From positions 1 through 64,000 of the forward strand of contig JADJYW010000022.1 of assembly GCA_016719605.1 (NCBI GenBank): DNA of 64,000 nt. The letters are read 5' to 3'. Every line of letters begins with the position of its first letter. The stretch's first letter is position 1. Below are positions 19,201 to 30,178 of this stretch, piece after piece. Both the position numbers and the translations under genes were made by a program. Source of the stretch: Lewinellaceae bacterium. GTDB taxonomy: Bacteria; Bacteroidota; Bacteroidia; Chitinophagales; Saprospiraceae. The notes beneath the pieces were generated by a model. The model searched no databases, had not been told where the DNA came from, and was given only the letters and a program-made list of their open reading frames with translations.

Positions 19201-21761
19201 GTGGCCAATACAGCTATACCATTCAGCGCACCCGCACAGCGGTGGACGACTGCGGAAACGTGGAAACGCACACGAACACCATCACGGTGGTGGACAACTC
19301 GGCGCCCACGTTCCCCGGGCTGCCCGACACGATCCTGGTGCAGTCGGTCAATTTCCCGACAAATGACAGTTGCTCTGTACCGGTTTCGCTGAATGCCACA
19401 CAGTTCCTGGTGGACTGTGCGCCGATTGGTGAAATGACGGTAACCAATGACGCGCCCCACGGCGACGGTGCTCTGAACGCGAGCGGCAGCTATGCGGTCG
19501 GTACCTACACCATACAGTTCACTGCCACAGACCCCTGCGGCAATGTGGGCATAGATTCGGTCGTGGTGGTTGTTATAGACAACAGCAAGCCTACGGCAAT
19601 TTGTAACAACAATGTCGTCATCTCGCTTGGCTCCGACGGCACGGCCGTGCTCAAACCCGAAGACATCAATATCGGGAGCACCGACAACTGCGATATTGAC
19701 ACGATGTTCCTGGACAAAACGCAGTTTGATTGTGCCAACCTCGGCATCAATCCGGTCACGCTTACGGTTGTGGACTTGTACGGCAACGAAAATACCTGTA
19801 CGGTAAATGTGAATGTCACGCTGGGCAACGGCGTGGGCTTTGATCTGGCTATTTCCGCGACACCGGAAACCTTCGCGGGCGCCAATGACGGCACGGCTAC
19901 GGCAGTAGCGACAATGGGTTCCGGCAACTTCCTGTACGTTTGGAGTACGGTGGACTCTACGGCTACGATAGCAAACCTGCCTCCGGGCATTTATTTCGTG
20001 ACGGTCACCGACCTCGGTTCCGGCTGTGTGCGCGTGGATTCCGTGATCGTACAGGCAGGCGACAAACTGACCATCATTGCCGGCACTTCCGCCGGTATGC
20101 AGGGCGCTACGGTTCAGGTGCCGGTTTCGGTAGAGAATTTCAACGACATGATCGGCATATCGTTCAGCATGCACGTTATCAACCCGATTGTGGGAACGAT
20201 TGTAGACGGAACGACCACGGGTGTATTGCCCGGGTTGTTGCTGAACAAGGTTGGCAATGACCTCACAGCGTTTTGGGTAAACAACGGTGCGCTGCTGGAT
20301 CTGCCCGACGGTACGGTACTTTTCAACCTGAATGTGCAACTCGGCATGGCTCCCGTCGGCTCAACCAGCCCGGTAACCATAGACGGCACACCCACGGCAC
20401 TGAGTTTCCAGCAAGACTCTTCCGGCAGCACGGTGGCTACTATGGCCAATTTGGTGCCCGGCATGGTGATGATTGACAGCCTGGCTGCCAACGACATCGA
20501 AATCGCAGGTCTCATCAAAACCTGGGCAGGCGCCGGTACGCCGGTGCCCGATGTGAATGTCGCTCTGAGCGGCAGCGTCAGCAACAGCGTTTTGACAGGT
20601 GCGCCCGGAACCTACTCTTTCCTGGTACCTCCGGGTTCGAATACGACGGTGACGCCGGCCAAAACGGTCACCTCCAGCTTCAGTCAGGGAATCAACGTGG
20701 GCGACCTGCTGGCTATCCAGAACCACGCCGCCTCGGTGAACCTGTTCCCCAACCCGTACCAGTATGTGGCGGGCGACGTGAACGGAAACAATATGATTGA
20801 CCTGGTTGACTACCTGCTGGTGCAGCAGTTGATCCTCGGCACGGTACAGCACTATTCGAATGGCGCGCCGGACTGGAAGTTTATTCCTTCGGCATACATT
20901 TTCCCGACACCGAACCCGCTGAGCGCGCCGTATCCGCAGAATATCATGCACACGCCGGCCAATATGAGTTTCCTGAATGACGATTTCACGGCGGTTCGTA
21001 TGGGCGACGTGACCGGCAATGCGCCGGTGAACAACATCGTCAGCAATACGCAAGACCGCTCCGGCGATGTGTTCCGTTTCCGCATAGACGAACAGCCGGT
21101 GCGTGCCGGCGACCTGATCCCGGTGTCTTTCAAAGCCCGCGATTTCACGGCACGCCAGGCGTACCAAATGACGATCGGCTTTGATCCGAACACGCTCGAA
21201 CTGACCGACATCCAGCCGGGTGCGCTACCCAATTTCGGGATGGACAACTTTGGTATGGCGCATGTGGCCGACGGCAACCTGACCAACTTGTGGATCAGTT
21301 CCAATCCGCTGACGCTGAACGACGGCGAGGTGCTCTTTACGCTGACATTCCGCGCGTTGGAAAACAGCGCCGCGTTGTCCAACGTGTTGCACCCGACCTC
21401 GACGGTCACGGCTGCCGAGGCACTGGATGCCGCCGGCAACAGCATGGAAATTGAGTTTGAGTTTGCGCAGGTGCTGAGCAATGACAATGCCGGCCAGGCA
21501 GCACCCTTTGTGTTGTACCAAAACCAGCCGAACCCGTTCCGTGAACAAACGACCATCGGATTCAGTCTGCCGCAAGCAGGCCGCGCCGTGTTGCGGGTGT
21601 TCAGCATGGACGGTCGTTTGGTAAAAACAGTGGTTGGCAACTTCGCGCAGGGTTTCAATACCGTGATCCTGCAAAAAGACGAACTGGGCGCCGGTGTATA
21701 CTGGTACAAGTTAGATTCGGATACGAACAGCGATCGCAAAAAGATGATTTTGATTGATTGA
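13222..21761 (+). CDS. Giant T9SS-secreted surface protein: HYR-like repeats, cohesin- and dockerin-like modules, type A sorting domain
   Basis: About 2,846 residues once a single missing G in the GGGG run 15354-15357 is restored (giving AWQLTGATTGSGLDSVPSS). Signal peptide: MPLAILLAFSGSALAQ. The body holds about twenty HYR or HYR-like modules of 75-100 residues, typically opening DPxITCPxD, with DNC in the middle and G(T/N)TxVTYxAxDxxGN near the end. Next come a cohesin-like module (about 20058-20480), a dockerin-like Ca-binding stretch with GDVNGNNMIDLVDYLLVQQL (20770-20830) and VRMGDVTGN (about 21000), a second cohesin-like module (about 21080-21480), and a type A T9SS sorting domain (YQNQPNPFREQTTIGFSLP ... 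GVYWYKL). It should be exported by T9SS, attached to the surface, and probably act in adhesion or scaffolding. Start 13222 was chosen for its clean signal peptide. Spacing to the second giant suggests an operon. Confidence 0.88.
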
Positions 21762-21763
21762 GT

Positions 21764-21865
21764 GGTTGGAAGGTTTCTGGTTGGAAGGTTTCTGGTTGGA
21801 AGGTTGGAAACTTTCCAACCAGAAACCTTCCAACCTTCCAACCCTCCAACCTTCTAACCCTCTAT
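21764..21865. repeat. Inverted AACCTTCC/GGAAGGTT repeat hairpin between the two giant genes
   Basis: The left half is GGTTGGAAGG and TTTCTGG units; the right half, from 21811, is the complement (CCAACCAGAAACCTTCC, AACCCTCC, AACCTTCT). The centre, GGTTGGAAACTTTCCAACC, is a perfect palindrome and the outer parts can pair further. It begins two bases after the stop of the first giant and its pyrimidine-rich half faces ATG 21880, so it could act as terminator, attenuator or leader. Confidence 0.9.
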
Positions 21866-21879
21866 ACAATAAATATTTC

Positions 21880-24800
21880 ATGACAATCGAAACCATGAGA
21901 AATAGACTACTAATCCTATTTTTTCTCGCGGCATTGTTCGCGCCGATGGCATCCCAGGCCCAACAAACAATAACCCTGAAAGCCGATTCCGTGACGGTGC
22001 CTTGTCACGATGTGGACACTTTCCTGATTCCGATCCGGGTGTTCGACTTCGAAAATGTGGCTGGGCTTCAGTTTTCATTTTCGTGGAATCCGACCCATTT
22101 GAAATATGTGCACATTGCGGATGTGAACCCGGCGTTTTTCGGCATCGGTTTCGATACAACCACGTTCATTACAGCGGGTAAGTTCACGTTTTCGTGGACG
22201 ACAAGCGGTGGTCTGACCTTGCCGGACAGCGCGGTGCTGTTTCAGGTGGCGTTCACCCGATTGGGCGGCCCGGCTACACTGGCAGCATTTTCCAATACCC
22301 CAACCGATATTTATGCTATTGACGCGCTCGGCAACGACATCAACGTGGCGACTGCTCCGGGCCTGGTTTCGCCGATTGATATTGAGCCGCCTTCGGTGGT
22401 TTGTCCCGGCAATGTGACTGCCGAGGTCTTTGGACCTTCGCCTGTTGACAACATCGCCCCGGCGTCTATCCTCGACAATTGTTCGATTGAGTCTATTGGC
22501 TGGTCATCGGCCGGGGCCACACCGGACAATCCGGCCAATGCCAATGATCCGGATGCGAGTGGTGCTATTTTCAATCTCGGCCAGTCTACGGTAACCTATT
22601 TAGTGGCAGACGCAGGCGGCAACACGGCCTCGTGTTCTTTTTTGGTCAACCTGACACTTACCCCTAACGACTCGCTGACCCTGATCGCCTCCAATGGCGC
22701 CGGCACCTGCGGAGAGACGATTACGATCAATATCTCCGTACTCAATTTTGATTCGATTGGCGGTATCCAGTTCTCTTTAGGCTGGGATCCCGCTGTTTTG
22801 GGGTTTGATACTATTCTCAACACCCACCCTTCGATGCTGCTGGATATCAGCAGTAATTTTGGTACGCAACAGACGGGCAACGGGTTCATCAGTTTTGCCT
22901 GGACCAGTGCGTTGCCCTTCGGGCTTTCTATCGTGGACGGGTCGGTACTGTTTTCCCTCACATTTAATGTGTTAGCCAACAGCAACAACAGCACGACGGT
23001 CGCATTTGGCGATTTCCCCACCGATATGCTGGCTATTTCCAGCGCCACCAACCCATCCCAGGAGATCGGCTTTTTGATCGTAGATGGTTCGGTCGTTATT
23101 ACCGATACCGAACCGCCTGTGCTCGAATGCCCGGCAGATGTGTCCGTGGCTACTCCGGCCGGGGTGCTCACCGCGAATTTCAACAACCTGGCCCCGGTGA
23201 CCCTGACGGATAACTGCAGCGCGGCTATTAGTCTGGGCTACGAACAGACAGGCGCCACGACAGGTTCCGGCACGGGACCGGCCAACGGTACCTACAATGC
23301 CGGCACGACCGTGGTGACCTACACGGCTACCGACGGCTCCGGCAACACGAGCACCTGCTCGTTTACGGTTTTGGTGGATGCCGGCACGCCGCTGACGCTA
23401 CTGCTCGATACTATAGCGGTGGATTGTCAGGACACGACCTTTGCCATTAGCCTGACCGTCCGCGATTTTGTGAATATCATCGGGCTGCAATTTGACATCC
23501 AGTGGGATTCTTCCATCATCAAATTTGATTCGGTGGGGAATTTGCGCCCGGGTTTTGGTTTGAACGACCCGACCAAGTTTTTCGGGTTTACTTCTGCGAT
23601 TGACGGCAACACACTGAAGTTTTTCAACGGCAGTGTCGGCGGCTGGCCGGCAATACCGGACAATGACACGTTGTTCACGATATTCTTTGGGATTGAAAAT
23701 CTTGGGACAAGCAACATCAATTTTACCGGCACTATCAGCGCGGTAAACTCCAGTTTGAATTTCGTGCCCGTGGCGGTGGTCAACGGCTTTTTCTCGGTCT
23801 CCGACTTCACGCCGCCCGATATCGTTTGTCCGATGGACATGGTGATACCGGCCGATAGTGCGGCGTGTGTTGCTACTTTCCTGCTGGACCCTGCTCAGGC
23901 GACAGATGTTTGCTCGGCCATTGCGAGTATTGTGCCCGACAAAACCGACGATATCTATCCCGCAGGCCCTACGGTAGTGACGTTCACCGCCACGGATGCC
24001 GCGGGCAACTCGGCTACCTGCTCCACGACGGTGACGGTACAGGGCGACGCGCTGCCGCAACTAACCAATTGCCCGCCCGATGTGACGGTGGGTGCGTTCA
24101 CGGCGAATTGTTCGGCGGCGGTTATCTGGGATTTGCCGCAGGCGTTCAACCCCTGCGACGGTATGAACCTCCAGGTGGAATCGTCCGATACGTCGGGCAC
24201 GGTGTTCCCGCTGGGCGACAACGCGGTAACATTCCTGGCATTCAATCTTTCGGGCGACACGGTCAGTTGTTCGTTCACGGTAACGGTGCGGGATTCTCTG
24301 GCGCCGAGTGTGAGCTGTCCGGGCGACTATATGGTTCAGGCCGATAGCGCTGCCTGCTCGGCTTTTGTGCAGTTTGACCTGCCCGTTGGTGCAGACAACT
24401 GCGACCAGAATATCCTGCTCGTGGGCAGTGCGCAGCCGGGGGATGAGTTCCCCGTGGGCACCACGCCCGTAACCTTTGTGGGCACGGACGCTTCGGACAA
24501 TACCGATTCGTGTACGTTTATGATCACGGTATTTGACCTGAACCCGCCGGTATTTGACAATTGCCCGGCCGATGTCACGGTGTACTCCGCTGTGGATTCC
24601 TGCGGTGCTTCGGTTTTTTGGGATTCCATTCTGGTTACAGACGATTGCTCGGGTAACCTGAGTGTAGACCCGCCGAACTATTCCGGCGAGTTCTTCTCGA
24701 TAGGCGATTCTCAGGTGAGTTACTTCGCTACCGATGCCGGCGGAAACATCCAGTCCTGTGCATTTACGGTGACTGTCCTGGACACGATACAACCCATGTT

Positions 24801-26634
24801 GTCGCCATGTCCGGCAGATATAATTATTTTTCTCCCGGTTGACACCTGCGATTCGGCAGTGTCCTGGATACCTCCCGGGGCCAGTGATCCTTGTGGACTG
24901 GCAGGCGACCCCGTGCCTTCAGAACTTCCCGGAACGGTGTTTCCCACGGGTGTGCATACCGTGACATACACGGTGGAGGATGTTTCGGGTAATACGGCTA
25001 CCTGCGCATTTGTCATCACCATCAAAGATGAAGAGCCGCCGGTATTTACGGGCGCCGGTTGTCCGCAAAATATCGTTGTCCCGAATGCCAGTCCTTGCGG
25101 CGAAGTGGTGAACTGGACGCTTCCCACGGCTATGGACAATTGTTTGCTGGATACCGTCATTGCGACAATACAGCCCACGGATACCATTTTCAATCAGATC
25201 ACCACGGTCGTCATTCGCGCGCTGGATGCCAGTGGCAATGCCGATACCTGCACGTTTACCATCACGCTGGATGTGGTGATTGTACCGCCGGCGCTGGATA
25301 GTTTTCCGGCCAATATCACCGTCAACGGGTGCCCGCAACCGGTAACCTGGACGCTTCCTTTGTCCAATGGTAAAAACTGCAATCCGGACACCATTTTGTA
25401 CGAACCGGCGCTGCTTCCCGGGGATACCTTCCCGAACGGAACGACGGAGATTGTTTATTACCTGATGGACCAGGTGACGGGCGATACACTGGTGCAGGAT
25501 ACGTTCTCGGTGACAGTTCAGGATATCGAACCGCCAACGCTGAGCGGATGTCCCACTGAACCCGTGATTGTGCACATTGGCGGCCTGATTGTGTCGGACT
25601 CCAGCGGATTTCTCACTGCACCACCTGACACGGTAGCAGGATGCACCGGAGTGGAAGTGTTCTTTGGCTTACCGACCGCAGTGGACGACTGCGGGAATGC
25701 CGTGGTGGATCAAACCGGCGGCCCGCTTTCCGGGATGCTGTTTCCGGGCGACTCCATCAGTACGCTGGTTTTTGTAGCCACCGACGACAATGGAAATACG
25801 TCTGAGTGCCTTGTCAATGTGGGTGTTGTGGGCCTGCAACCGCTTGTGCCTATGGTGGATCCACTGGTGGCTTGTCCGGGCGGAGAGGTCATACTTATGG
25901 TGGATCAGTTCCCCGGTGCAACCTACACCTGGACGGGGCCCGCAGCAATCGTACCCGGATAACAGCCAGATCACGGTGATCGCCAGCACACAAACGCGGG
26001 TACTTACACGGTTTCGGCCACGATCAACGGTTGTACTACGGCGCCTGGTTCGGTGGATGTGACGCTGGCGTCGGTAGGCGCTGTTGCCGATACGATCCTG
26101 ATCACCATGGGCGGCGGCGTGGATACGTTCAGCGTCGTTGCCAATGACCTGGTATTCCCGATTGACGAATATGTGGTGACACCGCTGACCAGCCCGTTGC
26201 CCGACGGACTGATTTATCTGGGCAATGGCGTTTTCACGTTTGAGGCGCCGGAGAGTTTCAGGCCGCTCTCGTTTTTCTATGAACTCTGCTCGGCTATTTG
26301 CCCGGATGTGTGCGATACGGTAGCGCTGGTGACCATTCGGTTGGACATAAATGACTGTTCGTTCATTCCGAATGTGATCACACCGAACGGCGACGGCGTG
26401 AATGACTACTTCCGCATTCCATGTATAGATTCGGGGCAGTTCCGGGACAATTCGATCATCATCTACAACCAATGGGGCGACAAGGTATTCGATGCCGAAC
26501 CCTACGACAATATGTGGAACGGCACGCTGAACAACGAGGCCGGAAAAGACCTGCCCGACGGTGTGTACTACTACATTTTCAAATCCAGTCCGGGCGAGCC
26601 GGCACGGAAAGGATTTGTGCAGATACACCGATAG
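21880..26634 (+). CDS. Giant T9SS-secreted protein with three cohesin-like modules, HYR repeats and type B (gliding-associated) sorting domain
   Basis: About 1,585 residues if two indels are corrected: an extra C in CCC 25939-25941 and a missing base near 25992. As written the frame stops at 25962 and resumes from about 26000. Signal peptide: LLILFFLAALFAPMASQAQ. Cohesin-like modules lie at about 21960-22370, 22670-23100 and 23385-23810. Each has the pattern IxVxDFxNxxGLQFxxxWDP and a later LPDSAVLFxVAF or equivalent. About ten HYR modules follow or interleave (PPVLECPADVSV, PPVFDNCPADVTV). The C-terminus (ITPNGDGVNDYFRIPC, IIYNQWGDKVF, LPDGVYYYIF) is the CHU_C or gliding-motility-associated type B domain. 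Such substrates are usually paired with a PorP/SprF protein, and one follows at 26746. ATG 21895 is an alternative start. Confidence 0.87.
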
Positions 26635-26640
26635 GAGGTA

Positions 26641-26740
26641 TTGATTCGATTATTCCGATTGATTCGATTCATCGGAATAATCGAATCAATCGAATCAATC
26701 GAATCAATCGAATCAATCGAATCATTGAATCAATCGAACT
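26641..26740. repeat. AATCGAATC short tandem repeat with a 19-bp perfect hairpin
   Basis: Arms 26641-26659 (TTGATTCGATTATTCCGAT) and 26671-26689 are exact reverse complements with an 11-nt loop. Six further ATCGAATCA units run on to 26738. ATG 26746 follows at once. The hairpin lies between a large secreted protein and its outer membrane partner, so it could tune relative expression. Confidence 0.92.
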
Positions 26741-26745
26741 ATTCC

Positions 26746-27705
26746 ATGAAAAAAATCGCTTTACTTTTTCTGATAATGGCCGCGGCGGCGGCAAGTGGTC
26801 TGGCTCAGCAGGAGCACCAGTACACACAGTTCATGTTCAATAAATTGCCGATCAACCCGGCTTATGCAGGCGCTCGCGGCGTACCGTCCGTCACGGCCAT
26901 CTACCGCAACCAGTGGATGGGTTTCGACGGGGCGCCCAAGTCTTTTCTGGCCTCTTTCAATTCACCGTTTTTGACCCCGCGCGTAGGTGTGGGCGTCACG
27001 CTTTCGCACTTGCAGATCGGCTTCAACCGCGATTTTGCCGGCTCATTAGCCTACTCGTACGATGTGGTTGCCGACGAAAAAGTGTCCTTGCGCGCGGGAC
27101 TGATGGGGTCTATCCGCTCCCTGAGCATTGATTTTTCCAAGGCCATGGCAGACAATCCGGTTGACGACTCCCTGGAGTCCGGCCGCACCAGTTCCATCTA
27201 TGCCAATGTGGGCGCGGGTTTGTACTTCACCTACGACGAGCGTTTTTACGCGGGTTTTTCGGTGCCGCGCATCTATTCCAATAGTATCGGTATCAACGAA
27301 AACCTGCCCATTGACTTCGAAACGGCGAAAGAGTCGCCGCACTTTTACGGTATGGCCGGAGCGATTATTCCCCTGGGCGACGATCTCAACCTGATGCCGG
27401 CCCTGCTCACAAAATTTGTTAAAAACGCTCCGTTTGACGTGGATGTAAACCTGAATCTGGAGATCAACCAAAAGGTCGTCGCGGGCCTTTCCTACCGGGC
27501 AGGCGGGAAAAGCGCCGGTGAATCCATAGATTTGCTTTTGTTTTGGCAAGCGCACCCCCAGTTTGGTGTCGGCATGGCCTACGATTTTTCGCTTTCGGAC
27601 ATCAAGGACTACACCGCCGGCTCGATCGAGCTGCTGTTTCAGGCCGACCTGAAACAACAAACGGGTAAAGGCAAAAAAATGTCCAATCCGCGATTCTTCA
27701 TGTAA
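26746..27705 (+). CDS. PorP/SprF family type IX secretion outer membrane protein
   Basis: The protein is 319 residues with signal ALLFLIMAAAAASGLAQ. The mature N-terminus EHQYTQFMFNKLPINPAYAG is the hallmark of the PorP/SprF family. It is followed by a 14-strand-like barrel (GVTLSHLQIGF, AGLYFTYDERFYAGFSVP, VVAGLSYRAG, FGVGMAYDFSLSDI) and an end NPRFFM. SprF-type proteins help secrete or attach T9SS substrates bearing type B sorting domains, and the gene directly after such a substrate fits this. The upstream in-frame codons from 26641 are repeat sequence, so the ATG just before the signal peptide was chosen. Confidence 0.92.
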   Translation: MKKIALLFLIMAAAAASGLAQQEHQYTQFMFNKLPINPAYAGARGVPSVTAIYRNQWMGFDGAPKSFLASFNSPFLTPRVGVGVTLSHLQIGFNRDFAGSLAYSYDVVADEKVSLRAGLMGSIRSLSIDFSKAMADNPVDDSLESGRTSSIYANVGAGLYFTYDERFYAGFSVPRIYSNSIGINENLPIDFETAKESPHFYGMAGAIIPLGDDLNLMPALLTKFVKNAPFDVDVNLNLEINQKVVAGLSYRAGGKSAGESIDLLLFWQAHPQFGVGMAYDFSLSDIKDYTAGSIELLFQADLKQQTGKGKKMSNPRFFM

Positions 27706-27760
27706 CACAAAAGGCAAATTACGTCTAACCTAATCGTTTACCATTCCAACCACTGGAACT

Positions 27761-30124
27761 ATGAATGCCTGTAAGCACACATCTTTATTCATTTTTATGT
27801 TGTTCACTTCAGCGTTTTTGGTCGCGCAAACTGTGCCGACCGCAGCGCCTCCGGTGACTGTTGAATTGAAAAATGAAGCCGCCGTCAATACCGATGGTTT
27901 GGACTTCAGCCCCACGTTTTATGAAGACGGCATTGTTTTTATCTCGACCAACCCGGCGGGGCTGAAAAAGCGGACGGACGAGCGGCTCAAATTGCCGGCC
28001 ATGTCTATTTTGCGCTCCCGGCGCGATACTGACGGCAACCTGCTGGTGCCCGAACCCTTTGCCGTAGAACTTTCCTCGCTCTACCACGAAGGCCCGGTTT
28101 GTTTTGACCGCACGGCAGAGACGATCTTTTTTTCCCGAAACGCCCTCATCGGCGGCAAGGTAAAAATAGCGAAAGATGATACCCAGAAAATGCGCCTGTA
28201 CTCGTCCAAAAAGGAAGGCGCTACCTGGGGCGAACCGCAGCCCATACCGTTCAATAACAACGAATTCGACGACTGCCACCCGGCTGTCAGTATTGACGGC
28301 GACAAGCTGTTCTTCTCGTCTAATCGCCCCGGCGGATTCGGCGGTATGGACCTGTATGTATCCTACCGCGTAGGCGAATCCTGGAGCGAGCCGGTCAACC
28401 TCGGCGCCGAAATCAATTCCAAAGGCAACGAGGTATTCCCGTTCATACACGCCGACAATACGCTGTACTATGCCTCCGACGGCCTCGAAGGCGGCAAAGG
28501 CAAACTCGACCTGTTTTATGTGATTCAGGACGGGCCGTCGTGGACCAAACCCGTGAATATGGGCGAGCCGTTCAACACATCCGGCGACGACTTCGGGCTG
28601 ATTGTTGACCTAAATAAGATCAACGGCTATTTCTCCACCGATGGAAAAACTGCCAAAGGCGGCAAAGGCGACGATATTTACAGTTTCCACACCGAAAACG
28701 GCAACCTCGACGATTACCTCCTCCAAAACCAGCGTGTGCCCGACCGCAACCTCGACGTAAAAGTGACGGTGACGGACAAGCAAACCGGGCAGCCTATTGC
28801 CAATGCTGAGGTGCGCCTTCTAAACTACGATGCCAATACCGTCATCGGACGCGACGAAACCGGCAACCTCATCACCGTACAAAAAGTAAACGGCAAGGAA
28901 GTGATGGTGGCTCTCCCGCCCGACAAAGGCATTGCGGGGGAAACCGACGCCCAGGGCAACTTCTCTACGGAGGTGAAACCCGGCAATTATGTGATCATTA
29001 TTTCCAAAGAACTGTACCAGACCAAACAACTCCGCGTGCCCATCTCCAAAACCGGCAACGAACTGACTGCGGCTCTGGAAACATCCGTCAACTCCAACAA
29101 GGTGCGCTGGAATGCTTCGGTGTTCAACTATGTGACCAACGCGCCCCTCGCCGGTGCGCTGGTGGAATTGACCAACCAGACAACAGGCACCAAAGACACC
29201 GTCATTGCCGATGCGAATGGCCAGATTGACTACTACCTGGAAAAAAACACGAAGTACAAGGTTGATCTTTTTCAGGGCGGAAAACACATCGGTAGTTCGG
29301 ACATCAACACGGCGGGCTGGAGTCTGCCCAACCAGATTATGATGCAGAATTTCTCCGTCGCTCCACTTCTGCCGGGCACGGTGATTGAATTGCCCAACAT
29401 CTACTACAATTTCAACGACGCCACCCTGCGTCCGGATGCGCGAAAAGACCTCGACTTGTTGGTGTCGCTGATGAAGCAACAGGCATCCATCACCGTCGAA
29501 CTGGCCAGCCATACCGACTGCCGCGGCACCTCCAAATACAACGAAGAACTCAGCCAGCGCCGCGCCAACGGTGTTGTCGAGTACCTCGCTCAAAAAGGTA
29601 TTTCCAGGGATCGCTTGCGGCCAACCGGCTATGGTGAAAGCGAGCCGCGCAACCATTGCAACGACGGTGTTCCGTGTACCGAAGCAGAGTATGCGCGCAA
29701 CCGCCGTACGGAGGTGCGTATCCTGACCGGCGTGCAAGGGGCATCCATGGTGTATGTGGACGGGAAGCCGAATACCGATGCAACCGTCGCCGGAACGACG
29801 CCTTCCGCTACTCCCGGCACTGCGCCCAAAAAGAACGTCAATACGCCACCAGCCTCGGTACCGGTGACGGTGACCAGCGGCGACACCGACCAGTACTATG
29901 TGATTGCCGGCTCTTTCCAGGAAGAGGCCCGCGCCAACAACCACTTGCAGGCTATGCAGGCTGCCGGATACGCTTCGGCCCATATCGTACGGTTCCCGAG
30001 TTCGCCATACCACTCTGTTTGTATAGACCAATTCGGTACCCGCCGCGATGCCGAAACCCTGAAACGCAAGTTGGACAAGGATAAAATTGAAGCCTTTGTA
30101 CGCGCTGCACCCAAAATGCAGTAA
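27761..30124 (+). CDS. PorE-like OmpA family lipoprotein-independent protein: PD40 propeller, Ig-like modules, OmpA, SPOR
   Basis: The protein is 787 residues. Signal peptide ends near FLVAQ. Residues 40-310 carry WD40-like PD40 repeats (PAVSIDGDKLFFSSNRPGGF, GGMDLYVSYRV, FPFIHADNTLYYASDG). Residues 320-530 hold carboxypeptidase-regulatory-type modules (TDKQTGQPIANAEVRLL, TNAPLAGALVELTNQ). An OmpA C-terminal domain runs from about 545 to 660 (NIYYNFNDATLRPDARKDL, ELASHTDCRGTSKYN, LSQRRANGVVEYL), which binds peptidoglycan. A SPOR domain occupies about 705-787 (YYVIAGSFQEEARANN). This architecture resembles T9SS-associated PorE/SprE-region proteins and is typical downstream of PorP/SprF. It would anchor the adhesin system to the cell wall. 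It lies 55 bp after porP, probably in the same operon. Confidence 0.88.
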   Translation: MNACKHTSLFIFMLFTSAFLVAQTVPTAAPPVTVELKNEAAVNTDGLDFSPTFYEDGIVFISTNPAGLKKRTDERLKLPAMSILRSRRDTDGNLLVPEPFAVELSSLYHEGPVCFDRTAETIFFSRNALIGGKVKIAKDDTQKMRLYSSKKEGATWGEPQPIPFNNNEFDDCHPAVSIDGDKLFFSSNRPGGFGGMDLYVSYRVGESWSEPVNLGAEINSKGNEVFPFIHADNTLYYASDGLEGGKGKLDLFYVIQDGPSWTKPVNMGEPFNTSGDDFGLIVDLNKINGYFSTDGKTAKGGKGDDIYSFHTENGNLDDYLLQNQRVPDRNLDVKVTVTDKQTGQPIANAEVRLLNYDANTVIGRDETGNLITVQKVNGKEVMVALPPDKGIAGETDAQGNFSTEVKPGNYVIIISKELYQTKQLRVPISKTGNELTAALETSVNSNKVRWNASVFNYVTNAPLAGALVELTNQTTGTKDTVIADANGQIDYYLEKNTKYKVDLFQGGKHIGSSDINTAGWSLPNQIMMQNFSVAPLLPGTVIELPNIYYNFNDATLRPDARKDLDLLVSLMKQQASITVELASHTDCRGTSKYNEELSQRRANGVVEYLAQKGISRDRLRPTGYGESEPRNHCNDGVPCTEAEYARNRRTEVRILTGVQGASMVYVDGKPNTDATVAGTTPSATPGTAPKKNVNTPPASVPVTVTSGDTDQYYVIAGSFQEEARANNHLQAMQAAGYASAHIVRFPSSPYHSVCIDQFGTRRDAETLKRKLDKDKIEAFVRAAPKMQ

Positions 30125-30128
30125 AACA

Positions 30129-30160
30129 GTTTTGAGTTTTGAGTTTCGAGTTTTGAGTTG
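30129..30160 (+). repeat. TTTTGAGTT short tandem repeat
   Basis: Three units of GTTTTGAGTT or GTTTCGAGTT lie directly after the stop of the OmpA gene and 11 bases before the ferredoxin promoter. The same unit occurs at 58193-58226 and 62334-62417. Confidence 0.85.
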
Positions 30161-30170
30161 GACGGTTTTT

Positions 30171-30178
30171 TACCTTTG
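30171..30178 (+). promoter_or_regulatory. Promoter of the ferredoxin gene
   Basis: TACCTTTG is an exact TAnnTTTG match. The predicted start near 30185 gives a ~55-nt leader that includes the small hairpin CAGGCTT/AAGCCTG (30199-30216). Confidence 0.65.

Noticed and set aside
18996..20339. A 447-codon minus-strand open frame rich in His and Arg
   Set aside because: It is antisense to the HYR region of the first giant protein; composition is that of reversed Thr/Val/Asp codons.
26641..26745. N-terminal extension of PorP/SprF encoded by the AATCGAATC repeat
   Set aside because: The frame is open but would place repeat-coded Ile-Glu-Ser residues before a normal signal peptide.
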